Below, piece by piece: positions 36,778 to 48,500 of a DNA stretch of 64,000 nt (position 1 is its first letter; the number at the start of each line of letters is the position of its first letter). The notes under the pieces were generated by a model. That model did not search any database. It was given only the letters and a program-made list of their open reading frames with translations, and was not told the DNA's origin. The translations under genes were made by a program, and so were the position numbers. This DNA comes from Tetragonia tetragonoides (lineage: Eukaryota > Streptophyta > Magnoliopsida > Caryophyllales > Aizoaceae). Where the stretch lies: contig CM076148.1 in assembly GCA_038025085.1 (NCBI GenBank), forward strand, positions 20,936,501-21,000,500, in the 5' to 3' direction.

Positions 36778-36997
36778 TGGCCACCATAGTGGAGAATGTA
36801 GAAAGAAGCAAGCATGATTGACTTCCTAGTAGACTACTATTATATTGGTGTACTATTTTAAGAACAGGGCATGCCTTCATGCTTAAATAGTCGATCATTG
36901 ATATATATGGTAGACCATAGTTGGACAATGTACAAATGAAGCAAACACCTTTTGACATCGTAGTTGGACAATGTAGAAATGAACCGTTATCCCATCA

Positions 36998-38010
36998 CCC
37001 TAGAAACCAATAAATACTTTATATGCATGACAATATTATATCAGTTGATTTGCCTTGTTGGCCTCCTTACTTTTGTGTTACACCTCACCATGTTACCTGT
37101 AGGTTTTGTGTTTGAATTGCACCGGCAACACTTTTTATTCTTTTTTTTTTTCTTTCTTCTCTCATTCTATTTGTACACTGCACCTCTTTTTCCCCCTAGT
37201 ATTTATACTCTGTATTATTATTTTCCGTTTTTTAATGGAAGTATTATTGTATTCCTTTCCTCCCTTCTTACCATTACTTTTTATTAGGCCACTACTTTTT
37301 CCAGTAAAGTAAGTCACAAACATATTATCGGACCGTAATATTTAACTAGTACACCAATTTAATCTGATCTACTAACAAACATATTGGCGGACCATAATGT
37401 TTAACTTGTACACATATTATTTATGTTACAAGTTGGTCAAATTTCATTTTAATAGTAATATATCAACACTATAAAACTAAAGATTTTGTTTTTTGTTGTC
37501 AAGTAATGTATGATACTCCATATATCATTACACACACACCACTTATCAAACACAATTACTCCAAATCTCCATAAGACTACCATTTACATGCAACGATTCA
37601 CAATGACATAGATAGGGGGAGACTAGTGTGTCGCCTCCCCGATCACCCTAGAAACCAATAAAAACTTTATATGCATGACAATATTATTATTAGCTGATTT
37701 GCCTTGTTAGTCTCCTTGCTTTTGTGTTAAGCCTCACCATGTTACCTGTAGGTTTTGTGTTCGAATTGCATCGGCAACATTTCTTCTTCTCTTTTTTTTT
37801 TCATTTCTTTTCTTTGGACTTATTTTTTTGTTTACTGCTTAACATTGCTTTTTGTTAGGCCACTACTTTTTCCAATAAATTAAGTCACAAACATTTTGTC
37901 GGACCATAATATTTAACTAGTACACCAATTTAATTTACTAAAAACATATTGGTGGACCATTGTTTAACTTGTACACATATTCTTTATGTTACAAGTTGTC
38001 AATTTTCACT
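36998..38010. repeat. Diverged tandem segmental duplication, 2 copies of about 380-450 bp
   Basis: 36998-37450 and 37643-38010 share blocks in the same order: CCTAGAAACCAATAAAAACT, TTTGCCTTGTT, a ACCTGTAGGTTTTGTGTT stretch with a B-box-like GTTCGAATTGC, a pyrimidine tract, TTAACTAGTACACCAATTTA, and TTTAACTTGTACACATATT. The B-box-like site suggests a SINE inside the unit. No ORF of note. Confidence 0.75.
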
Positions 38011-38096
38011 TTATGTTAGTTACTCAAAATATATAGTCAAAACCTAATATATATTCAAAACATATGACAAGTATGTTACAATTCCTTACACTATTG

Positions 38097-38719
38097 TGAA
38101 GGATTTATGTCCTGTCAGTCAAGGTGCAAAATTCGGGATTAAATAACAGAGATAGTTAACCCATCGATTTAGTAGGTCGTAACGTTTAGCTAGAGACCGC
38201 TTACGATAATTGGACCGATATGAGTTGGCCGACTACTAAATGTGATGAGCCTAATGAGTCACACGCTTAAGTAATTGATGGAGCAATAATTAATTAATGG
38301 ACCTAGGAGTCGCATTAGTTAATTAATAAGAGAGAGCAGTAAGTGGACCTACTTACGGTTAGCGCACTACGTGTGAACTCTACAGTTTAAATAGAAGAGA
38401 AGGAGGATGTAACTAGGTTACAAGTTTAAATGATAGCCTCATTCTCTCATATTCTCTCTCTAAACAACCAAGCACCTCCATAGCACAAGGAACGGTTCCT
38501 TGTGCTCGTTCTAGCTAACGAACGTGTTTGGATTGATCTATCAATTGCTGCGTGGATTACGGTAGAGAGATTACACTTGGAATCCTAATTCGCACATATC
38601 GATATTTAATCGATCAACGAGGCACGTATCAAGAGGTATAATTATGTGTATTTAATGACCCATTCTGTTTCTAGTTATCTTCCGCTTATATGATTAGATC
38701 ATTACAACTAGATCCTACA
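38097..38719 (+). mobile_element. Solo LTR (623 bp) with target duplication TATTG
   Basis: It starts TGAAGGATTTATGTCC and ends AGATCCTACA. The 5 bp TATTG occurs on both sides (38092-38096, 38720-38724). No internal region. The style resembles plant copia LTRs. It lies about 700 bp upstream of the SDR start codon, on the same strand, so its promoter signals could matter for that gene. Orientation is assumed from the T/C-rich, leader-like second half. Confidence 0.8.
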
Positions 38720-38724
38720 TATTG

Positions 38725-39414
38725 TTCACATTGGTGCATCTAATTTTTTTATTGGTCTACCATATTCAGTCTTATGATAAATAAAGAATGAATCTATAAT
38801 ATCAACTAAAGTGGACAACCAATTATGTAATTTGTTGACCACTTTCTATTCCTACATACATAAAAAACATACTTAACCTGATTTACATCAAATATATATT
38901 CAACACATTATAAGGATACAAAATACATCACTTCTTCATAACTTCTACTACATGCCTAAATTTACATACATCACTATTCCTGCGTTTACATCGTTTTCCA
39001 ACTCAATTACAAAGGGTCATTTTACATACTCTCATTTCCATTTAATTTAGTCGATTACTATTTTTTGGTCGAATAAAATGCGCATTTTGCATTTCCGGTC
39101 GAAAGGGTCCCGATAACCAGTTGTTGCCCTTCATTATCAACGCGACGTGTCACACGCGCCAAATGGTCGACCTATCCGGTCCAGCACAACATAATAGCAA
39201 AGGCGCACAATTCACACTGACGTGGCGCTTAATCTCCGAGCAGCAAGCAGTCAAATCCACGTTAGTGTTAGTTACAAGTCCCCGTCGACAAAGCGCAAAC
39301 CAGTACAACTTCCCTCCTAAATGCTCCATTCTCGCAGTTTCTCTTTTTGGTGCAAGAAAATTGAAGATTAATTGCATTTGATTTCGAAGCTGTAACCTAA
39401 AATTCAAAACCATC
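38725..39414 (+). promoter_or_regulatory. Upstream/promoter and 5' UTR region of the SDR gene
   Basis: No coding sequence. The proximal 300 bp is less AT-rich than the flanks, with CpG-containing stretches such as CAACGCGACGTG near 39140. I see no certain TATA box. The transcription start and UTR length cannot be set from sequence alone. Confidence 0.45.
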
Positions 39415-39564
39415 ATGTATCAGCGTTATTCCTTCAAGGTTATTCCACTTGTTTGTAAAAGGGGTCATTTCATCCCAAAGGCTTTGTTCTCCACCAGTTC
39501 TACCAACGAAAAAGTTGCCGTTTCAATGGTTCAAGGAGCTTCAAGGGGCGTTGGCCTTGAATTT
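39415..39564 (+). CDS. SDR exon 1 (residues 1-50)
   Basis: ATG at 39415, probable transit-like N-terminus, then VAVSMVQGASRGVGLEF with the cofactor loop. Ends in phase 0 at a GTATGA donor. Confidence 0.92.
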
Positions 39565-42500
39565 GTATGATTCTTCTTTTTCCCACTCCTTTTCTTCTTT
39601 ATTTGCTTATTGCATGTTGTTTCCTATGAATTTGCTTTACATTTTGTTTTATGAATTTAGTATGTTTTCTCGTGGATTTAATCTCAATTGGGTGTTTTTT
39701 TTTTTTTGGAATTCTGACAATGTGTACATCTGGGTTGCAATCTTTTGGGATTATCCTCAAAATGCTACTTAATTATGAGTGGCTATGTTAGAATTACAGA
39801 TGGGTAGCCACAATTTATGAACATAGTATCAATGAATTGTACAATACCTTTATCCCAAATTCCCAATGCCTCTGATGAGGCTCGTATATGATATATAGTT
39901 TGATCAAATAGAGATAGAATGAGAACTCGAGCTAAATCGCAGGGCATTTTGTTGGGAGAAAGAATAAGTCGCCGATAATTTAAGCTGAATTCTTCTGAAA
40001 CAGGTTTATAATCAGGGAAACTTGAACAGAGAGAGGGGGAAGACACAGAGAGGCAAGGGGAGAGTTTAGAGGGGAATCAAATTCATTTCATTTTTTTTTT
40101 TTATAAAGAAAAGTTTTATTAAAAAATCAAAAGGTAAACAGTTACAAGTATGAGGACAAGGAGTCCTCAAAAGGAAACAAACTGGGAAAAAAAATTACAA
40201 ATTGCCCCAATGTCGCTAAGAGGCACCCCTCTAAAAGCCCCCGAAGCTTTCGCCCAAAAGAGGCCAAATACACCACCCGATCCCAAACAAAGTTTAAAGG
40301 ATTAGAGGTCCCGTCAAAAGTCCGAGAGGAAAGAAAAAAGAAGAAACCTGTGAGATGAATTTCCAGGGACAAGCATGAGAGATGGAAGAGCCAGCAAGAG
40401 CATCCCATCCATTCTGAAGAGGACCGTACTTGCTCCTGATAACTCGGTGCCATAAAGACTCGGGTTCCATAGGAAAACGCCACAACCACTTCCCCACTAG
40501 CCAAATGTTCTTGGACACCAACCAACCAAACCCCAACCCCCCACTGACTTGGGCCTGCACACTAAGTCCTAACTGACAAGGTGGTTTCTCTTCATTTCAT
40601 AGGTTGACAAGATCCGAGAAACAGTTAAAACCTATTTGATGAAGCCAGAAAGTGAAATGTCAAATAGCAAATGAAAACCCAATTTTTCCTGCCGCCCAAG
40701 ATCTCTCACAAATGCTTTCTTTAATTATATGTGCTCTTGTCCCATTTCGAGATGTATCATTATGACATTACCGACCCCTTCAAAGAACCCTTGTCCTCAA
40801 GGATGTCGGAAATTGGGAACCAAGTGTTGGGGGGATAGAAGTGAGGAGCAGTAGGCAGTAGCGAGGACAGAATGACCGGCGGGTGTATAAGTGGTCTATG
40901 GAGTTGAGACAGCTTGTGGTGTCGGCAGACCCTTGGAGTTGGACTGAGTTTCCACCTGGATCAAATACATGCACTTAGATCAGTTATGGAGGTCAAATAT
41001 CATAGTGGAACATTTTGTCGTTGCTACATCCATATACTTTCAAGGTGTGTAACATCATTAACCCAAAATACCAAATGGTTCGAGAGGCTTTATGCCACTC
41101 ACATCCAGATCACCCTTCACTAGAGTTTCTTCCATGTCAAGTGCATCCTCGTGTACATGATCGTCATTTGCAGTTAGCCACTCAAACATTTTACTCCCGT
41201 CAATTCTGGATAAAATATCTTAATGAAATAAAGTAAACACTAATGATTTACGTCAGAGGAGCCTGGGGTGGTTCTTTAGCCTGATATGTCTCTTCTTTGT
41301 TGGGCGAGTTGTGAAACTGCTTTACATATGTTCCCTACATGTGATTTTTCCCTCTGCATCTGGGTAGGTTATTTGGTGCTTTTGAGGAGATGTGGGTTTC
41401 ACTTTCAAGTGTTTTGGAGTTCCTTCATGTGAGGTTTTTGGCTTTTCGGAGACGGAAGAAAAGAAGGTTGTTATGGTGTAATGCAGCATCTGCGATCTTC
41501 TGATGTCTCTAGTTGGATAGAAATGCTCGGGTTTTGAGTGGGGTGGCTGTTACAGCTGAAATGCTATTGGATAGGGTCACTTATTTAGCACCATTATGGA
41601 CCAGAGCCGCGGGGATTGTAGGAATTAAACTATTACTGAGATCTAGCGTAGCTGGTCTAATCTGTGATTGTTTTCTTTTTGGAGCTCAACTTGTCCTCCT
41701 TTGCTGTATTTCTTGACATTTTATTAATACATACTTTATCTTTATCTAAAAAAGTATCATTTGGCAAAGGTTTTAATTGTGTGACGACCACCTCTACTAT
41801 AAGTTATTCTTTGTGAACCTCAGAGTCGGGGGCCACTAACACTTATTCTAAACCAGATGCTTCAGGTTCTGTGGCCTTCAATGTGCTACTATCATGATTT
41901 CCCAAATTCACATCACCTTTTGATTGTAAATTGTTGTTTGCTTCTTGGAGTTTCGCCAAACAATGTGCATCATACAGTGTAGTTGGTTGGTAAATCCTCA
42001 CAGATTTCTCTAGTTTGTCATCCAATCCATTCAAGAGAAGATTAACCACACAGTATTGTGGCAGGTTCACCTTACTAAGTAATAGATTGTAGGCACCATA
42101 GTAAGCTTGAATAGAACCAGTTTGCTCCAGAGCCTTCACTTCGATCCCTAAGGGTCAACTTAGTGGCAAGTCTGTTATTGCAATAACTTTGATGCCACGA
42201 CAAAGCCCTTGGTTCAAGATGTAGAGCAGCAATTTGAAGTTTGAAACTTCAAAGTATCATCTACAATTTGGTTAAAGGAGAAAAATTGCTCACAAGTAAC
42301 CAACCAGTTATCCATGTGCACTCCGTCAAAATTTGCAAATTCGATCCTAGTTACAAGAGCAGGAAAGTGGTGAAAGTCAAGGTTATCAAAGCGCTCAAAT
42401 TACCAGGTTGAGGACCATCGATTCTGAATTCCATCCCTGAATTTCCTCCAAATTGGGCTCCTTCATTTCTAGCATGCTTCTCTAGTTTTGCCAACAAATT

Positions 42501-45500
42501 GGAAACTAGGTCTGTGAGCTGTGACAGGCGAAAACCAAGAAGTTGGAACTCCTTTGACATGGGTACCATCGAAGCTCCCCGTATGGGAAATTCACCGTTG
42601 TTGTAGGCTCTGTACGCCATTGTTGCTTTACCATACCTCCAAGTATTAAGGCTCTAATACCAATTGATACGCTCCTTGCCACTTTGATCGAATTGAGATA
42701 GAACGAGAATAAATCAAGCTAAACCGGGGAAAATTATTGAGGGAGAATGAATTGCTGAGAAGTTAAGCTGAAACCTACTCAAATTTAGGTTAAAATTGGG
42801 AAAACATGAAGAGACAAACAGAGGGGGAGAGACAGAGAGGGAAGGGGAAAGTTTAGGGGGGTAATCAAATACATTTCAAAGGGTGACAAATCCCAGAAGC
42901 TATCACAGCCTATTTTATAAAGCTAATTACGCAAAATCCAAATCACCAATGAGAACCCAATTTTTTGTCCTGCCCAAGATCTCTCACAAATCCTTTCTTT
43001 TACTTTATGGGCTCTGATCCCATTTCGGGATGCATCACTATACAGGGTAGGATAGCTGGAGTTAAATGTTTACACTGATACCTTTGTGACTGCAGAGACC
43101 ATTTATTTAGACCGTTGAATAAAACTGCATAGCCAGATGTGCAGTCTACAACTCTACATAACTACTTCACAGAAAAGAAGATGAGGATCATGTAGTTGAA
43201 AAGCTGTCAGTAGAGGCTCTTTGCAGGGGTAGCTGAATAGTAATTGCGACCTAAAGCAAAAGTTAAAAATGAGGCCATGTTTAGTAATTTGGATTAGATT
43301 ATGGTTGTTTTTATTTAATGTTTATTCGTTTCTATCTTTCTGAGATGCAAAATTACTTTGAGATGCAAATTATTTACTATAATCTTCATAGTCAACTTCT
43401 TGTGACTTTTTAATGGGAGTAAATTATTATTCTTTTTCTTTATTCGTTTTTTTTTTCTTGGAAGGGAGTGAGCTGTTGAGGGTGCCTAAAGCCCTTGCTT
43501 CTCTGGCTTTTATGTTCAACCCGGCTCTGGCTCTTTGAATCTTATGGATCGTTTACTTGAATGTAATAGTGATTACAATGTAATGCATCATTTTATAGGG
43601 TAAATGTGGGTTAGAAAAGGAAGGAGGGTGAGGAGAAACATGGAAAGAGTGAATTTAATTATAACGTCCATTGTAATCACAATTTTTCTACTTTAGAACA
43701 TGTAAAGATGATTACATTGGATGATGCAATCAAGCTCCCAAATCTCATATTTCTCCTTCCTTTTCTACTCACATTTACTCTATAAAATGATGGATTACAA
43801 TGTAATCATCCTTGCTGACAAGTAAACGCCACCTTATAGTAAACAGATAAAATACGTGCCACGTATAGCTCTATGTGGATTGCTTGTGGATTTTGGAAAC
43901 TGATTTATTTCGTTCTGGGTGGCTTGCTTTGGTTTTTGTACATTTCACAGAAGATTTCAGATAGAAAAAGTCCGTTTAGAAACTAGCCCCTCTTTATACT
44001 TGTAATCAAAACATATGAAGAAAGCGAGGTTGCTTAGGGAGAAGCATTACCTGCCACACTTGACAAATAAATTTATGTCTAGTGAATCATTTGTGCAAGT
44101 TGATAACAGTAAGTTGGGGCAACCGAGCTTCATGCAAACTTAATTCTGCCAGAAAACCTTTGAGAAGTGCCTTCTCACCATGACCTTCCAAGGGCATGTA
44201 ATCCTCTATAAATAGTGATCATTCCGTAACATTTCCATCAAATCCTCATCATATCTGACTCCACCTTGCATTCTAAGGTCCTTGATGTCGTGAGTGCAAG
44301 ATCCTACTTTGCATTAGCATTGTTGTATCTCAAAATGCCAATTGGGCATCCGTCTTGCACATATATGATATTAGGACAAATCGTGATTGAGGAAAGCACC
44401 TCCTAAAAGAAGTGCCTCATGGTTATTGGTTGGAACCGTGATCGTTGTCTCGTTTATGGTCATGTACCTTTTACTCCCCCCCCCCCCCCACACCCAAAAA
44501 AAAAAAAAAATCCTCCCTTACCGTTTCAAGCTACTCCTGGTAGATTCTGTCTATGTTAGGGCTTCTATTTGGGTGGGCAGGAAGATTGCGCGAATCATTT
44601 GGTGCTTCCTTTTTACAGCTTGGCCGTTTGGGTGATAAGCCTGAGGATGATCTGGTTATGTGGGATAGCGCGCAAGTCTTTGGATCTACGAGGGGTTTGG
44701 TCTGGTAACTTCGTCTAAACATTTTTCCGATTCGTAGTGTGTATGAAGGTTCCCTGCAGATCTGTTGAGTAAATGGTGTGTCATTCTCGTGGAAATCTAT
44801 TTCATGAGGAATGTTGATGGTAGGAAACGTGACAAGTTATCTCGTTTGCTACTTCCGCCTGACAGGACTGAGTTTTCTTGTAAATCCCTTTTCCAGACTA
44901 CCTCTCCAAAAGGTGAGACTGTTTATATCTATCAGAAGATCCAGTTGCATATTCATGTTTTTGACAGTGATCTGTAGAAAACTGAAGAACAGTGAAGATG
45001 GAACATAAAAGGACCATGCAGGTGAAAATTTTGAATCGCGTCCTTCTCAGAAGACATTGCTTGCTTGCCTTAATGTCCTTCATAAATGGCACTTAGCTTT
45101 TGAGTTACAGTTTTGTTGTGTGCACTTATAAGAGTTATTACTCAAAATTTTATCGTGGAATTCCACTATTCCAGTCAGTGTATATTCCAGATCTTGTACT
45201 GTAGACCAGTACAAAGAGTAGACTTCTTTGTATCTGTGTTTCCTACGGTCTAAGATGATTTCCTGTTTATGTTTATGATATTGATAGCTTTTGATTATAG
45301 TTATGGATATTTTGGCTTTTCAGGTGAAACAGCTTCTGGAAAGAGATCAGAAAGGGCATGTTCTTGCTACTTGTCGGAATCCTGATCAATCTGCTGGCCT
45401 TCGTGATTTGAAAAGTAGATTTGCTGATCGACTTGGCATTATAAAGCTGGATGTGACGGTTGAAAGCACCATTGAGGTTGCATCTCCTTCTACTTCTTAT

Positions 45501-48500
45501 TTCCTTCACCTTGTTCTACCCACTTTTGTACTAGTAAAATGAGAGAGAGATGATAACACTTTCTTTCCATGAGGCCGACGAGGAAAATACTATACAGGCC
45601 AGGACAACATTGCTTTACTTCAAGGCAGTCACTTATGCCTTTTATTGATGGCCCTTTCTGAGGAATATGGTTGCATTCAATGGCGGTGCCAGGGTGGGCC
45701 TAGAGCAAGATAGTTGAGTTTATCTGTAGAAAATGTACTTGCCCCTGCAAAAATATTGTTGGAAGCCTATGCTGTGCAAATGTGTAGCCATCTGGAAGAG
45801 TGGAAACTCCTGGAAAGTAAAACAATTGGTATTTGTTTCTCTCCAAATTACTTAAAAACAATCTTAGAATGCCTTTGGCCCAAAAGCCGATGAAAGGAAA
45901 CAAACCAAACGTAACTAAGCATGATCTAAGCCTAAGTAAAAAAAAAAAAAAAAAAAAAAAAAGAACCTTACAATATGCCCTTAGAAAAAATCTTAATAAG
46001 GTTTACTACTATGACCTCGAAGAATTTTTTTAATACTTGATTTGAACTAAACATTCAAGTAATGAAGAAAATGCTTGGCCAAGAAAACAAAAACCTTCGC
46101 TCCCGCTAACCTGAATTTCTGGTTCCACTGTTGGTTGCGATTGCCTCAACTCTCAGTACAAGCCAGTGATGCATGACAGATTGTCTGTTTGGCTACAGTG
46201 TTGGTTATAAGGAGCTTTATTTTTAGCTTTTTACTTTCCATATTTAGTCGCTACGCTTGTTGTAGTAATGCAGACTGCCTCTTGGCTTCCTTTGTGAACC
46301 ACCTGACGCAATGTCCTCTGGTCTGGGGCAGGTGAGGGGAAGCGAGACATCTTATTAGCTGGGATCACGTTTGTAGGCCGAAGACGGAGGGGAGCCTGGG
46401 TTTTGGTAGGTTGGTGTCCAAGAACATCTCGCTAGTGGGTAAGCGGTTGTGGCGGTTTCCCTTGGAGTCTGACTCCCTATGGCACCGAGTTATCAGGAGT
46501 AAGTACAGTCTACAACCCAATGGATGGGACGCCCATGCTGGCTCCATTGTTTCCCATGCGTGCCCTTGGAAGTTCATTTCTCAGGTTTCGTCTTTCTTCT
46601 TTCCACTGGTCAGGTATAATGTGGGCAATGGTTGTCTGGTTCGATTTCGGGAGGATGCGTGGAAGGGTAATTCTGCCTTTTCAACCACATATCATTGGGT
46701 TTATCGGCTGTCCACTCTTCATGGGGTGCTAGTGTCTGCTTTTTTGGGTGGTTCATGGGACTTACATTTGCGCCGACCACCACCTGATAGAGAGATGAAG
46801 TTGTTGCCCTCCTGGGTGTTCTTAACACCACTCTCCTCGTCCCAAGGCACGACTCTCGGACTTGGATTGGGGATCCTTTCGGGGTTTCTCTTGCAAGTCC
46901 TTCCTCCTTCGGCTTAGCCTTCCCTCACAGTTTCTACAATTCCCTTTATCCACTTATATTTGGAAGTCTAAGGCTCCTTTGAAGGTACGTACTTTTGTGT
47001 GGACTTTGGTGCTTGGCAGGTTGAACACTTTCGATATGATGCAACGTCGGAGGCTTGGGTGGTCTCTTCGACCGGGCATGTGTGTCATGTGTCGTCACGA
47101 TGAGGACGATTGTTGCATTTGTTTTGTTGTGTGAATTGTCTAGGTCCTTATGGGATAGGCTGCTGGGTGGGGAGACTTTTGTGTGTACTGCCACGGTGGG
47201 GCAGTTTTTACAGCTACGTTTTACTGCAATGAGGAGGGGGAAGGAGGGTAGGGTGTTGTGGAGGTATGCCTGCATGACTATCCTCTGGTGTGTTTGGTTG
47301 AAGAGAATTCGAGGATTTTCTCCGGCACCGGGAAGAATATTGACTACGTCTGGGACCGTATAGTTTATTTGGCATCCCTTTGGGCTAAGGTGGCGGGGGC
47401 CTTTAAGGGTGTTCCTCTTACTAATGTTCAGCGCCACAGGCGAGATTTGTTGATATTTAGGCTTGTGTTTGAGGATGCCTTGTCCTATATTGTATTCTTT
47501 CAAAATTTGATTAATAAAATTTTTCTTATCTAAAAAATTTATGGTTGTTGTACTTGGTGATAATGTTTTCTATGGGTGATGCAGACTGATTAAATATTAG
47601 TCTGACTCTTAGGGTCATGTGTATGCATCACGCAAAATTATCTCTTATTTCAGGAGGCAGCAAATTCCGTGCGAGAAACATATGGCTATCTTAATCTTCT
47701 AGTGAATACATCTGGAATTCTTTGTCTACCTAATGTGCTCCAGCCAGGTAATGATTTTGTTGCAAAGGAATGTTAGTTACTACATGTAGCACATATTTGC
47801 TTGCACCTTTAGAGAAGCAATAAACTTATTCTTTTCACTTTCCAATGTAGAAACAACATTAAACAAAGTAGAGAAGCCTGCCTTACTGCTTGCTTATGAG
47901 GTTAATGCAGTGGGTCCTATCCTAGCGATTAAGGTAACCTTTTTATCTATGTCTAATAATGTAGGTAACTATAAATATGCATTGTCTTACATTCTCAACG
48001 TTTAATATTCATTCTAAGCCAACGTGTCATGAGCTCTCTCTCCTTTTTTCAATTACTCTTACATAAATTTTAACCTTCATGAATCCAACTCTGGAGATCC
48101 GAAAAACTTGTTATGAGTTATAATGGCATTATCTTTAATGATCCTACCCTTTACAAAAGGTGACTGCTCTGGATTGATAAAAGTAGGTAGTGTGTCACTT
48201 AGCCTATTAGCAAGCATTCTTGAGATAATTTTATACACCAACATTACATCACGCTATTGGCCTATAGTCATTGAGTTTAGACTTTAGAGGGTCAACTTAC
48301 CTTTGGCACCAAAGTAAGTGCTGTGGAGTTAATACTCTTCATCATCTTTCCTGGTTGAATCACTCCTAGGTTAGCTTGTGTGAGGTCTGCATGAATGATA
48401 TCCCAGGCAGTCTTGGAACAGTGAGCTGTAAAACCATCAGGCCCTGGAGCTTTCTCACTGTCTACGGCCCACAGAGTTTCGTTCACTTCTTGTGGCGTAA

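Larger units (their letters stand above)
39889..43037 (-). mobile_element. Deleted Ty3/gypsy element in SDR intron 1
   Basis: Two homologous LTRs bound it on the minus strand: the 5' LTR at 42665-43037 (373 bp, TGATGCATCCC to GCGTATCA) and the 3' LTR at 39889-40759 (about 362 bp once its LINE insertion is removed). Flanks GTATA and CTATA match at 4 of 5 bases, a probable mutated target duplication. A PBS-like TTGGTATTAGAGCC (initiator-Met type) lies at about 42649-42663, and a polypurine tract with the last integrase codons at about 40765-40840. Between them only a gag remnant and LINE sequence survive. Confidence 0.85.

Noticed and set aside
44477..44511. C and A homopolymer runs (also near 59796, 60206 and 61710)
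   Set aside because: Simple low-complexity tracts in introns with no structure beyond slippage.
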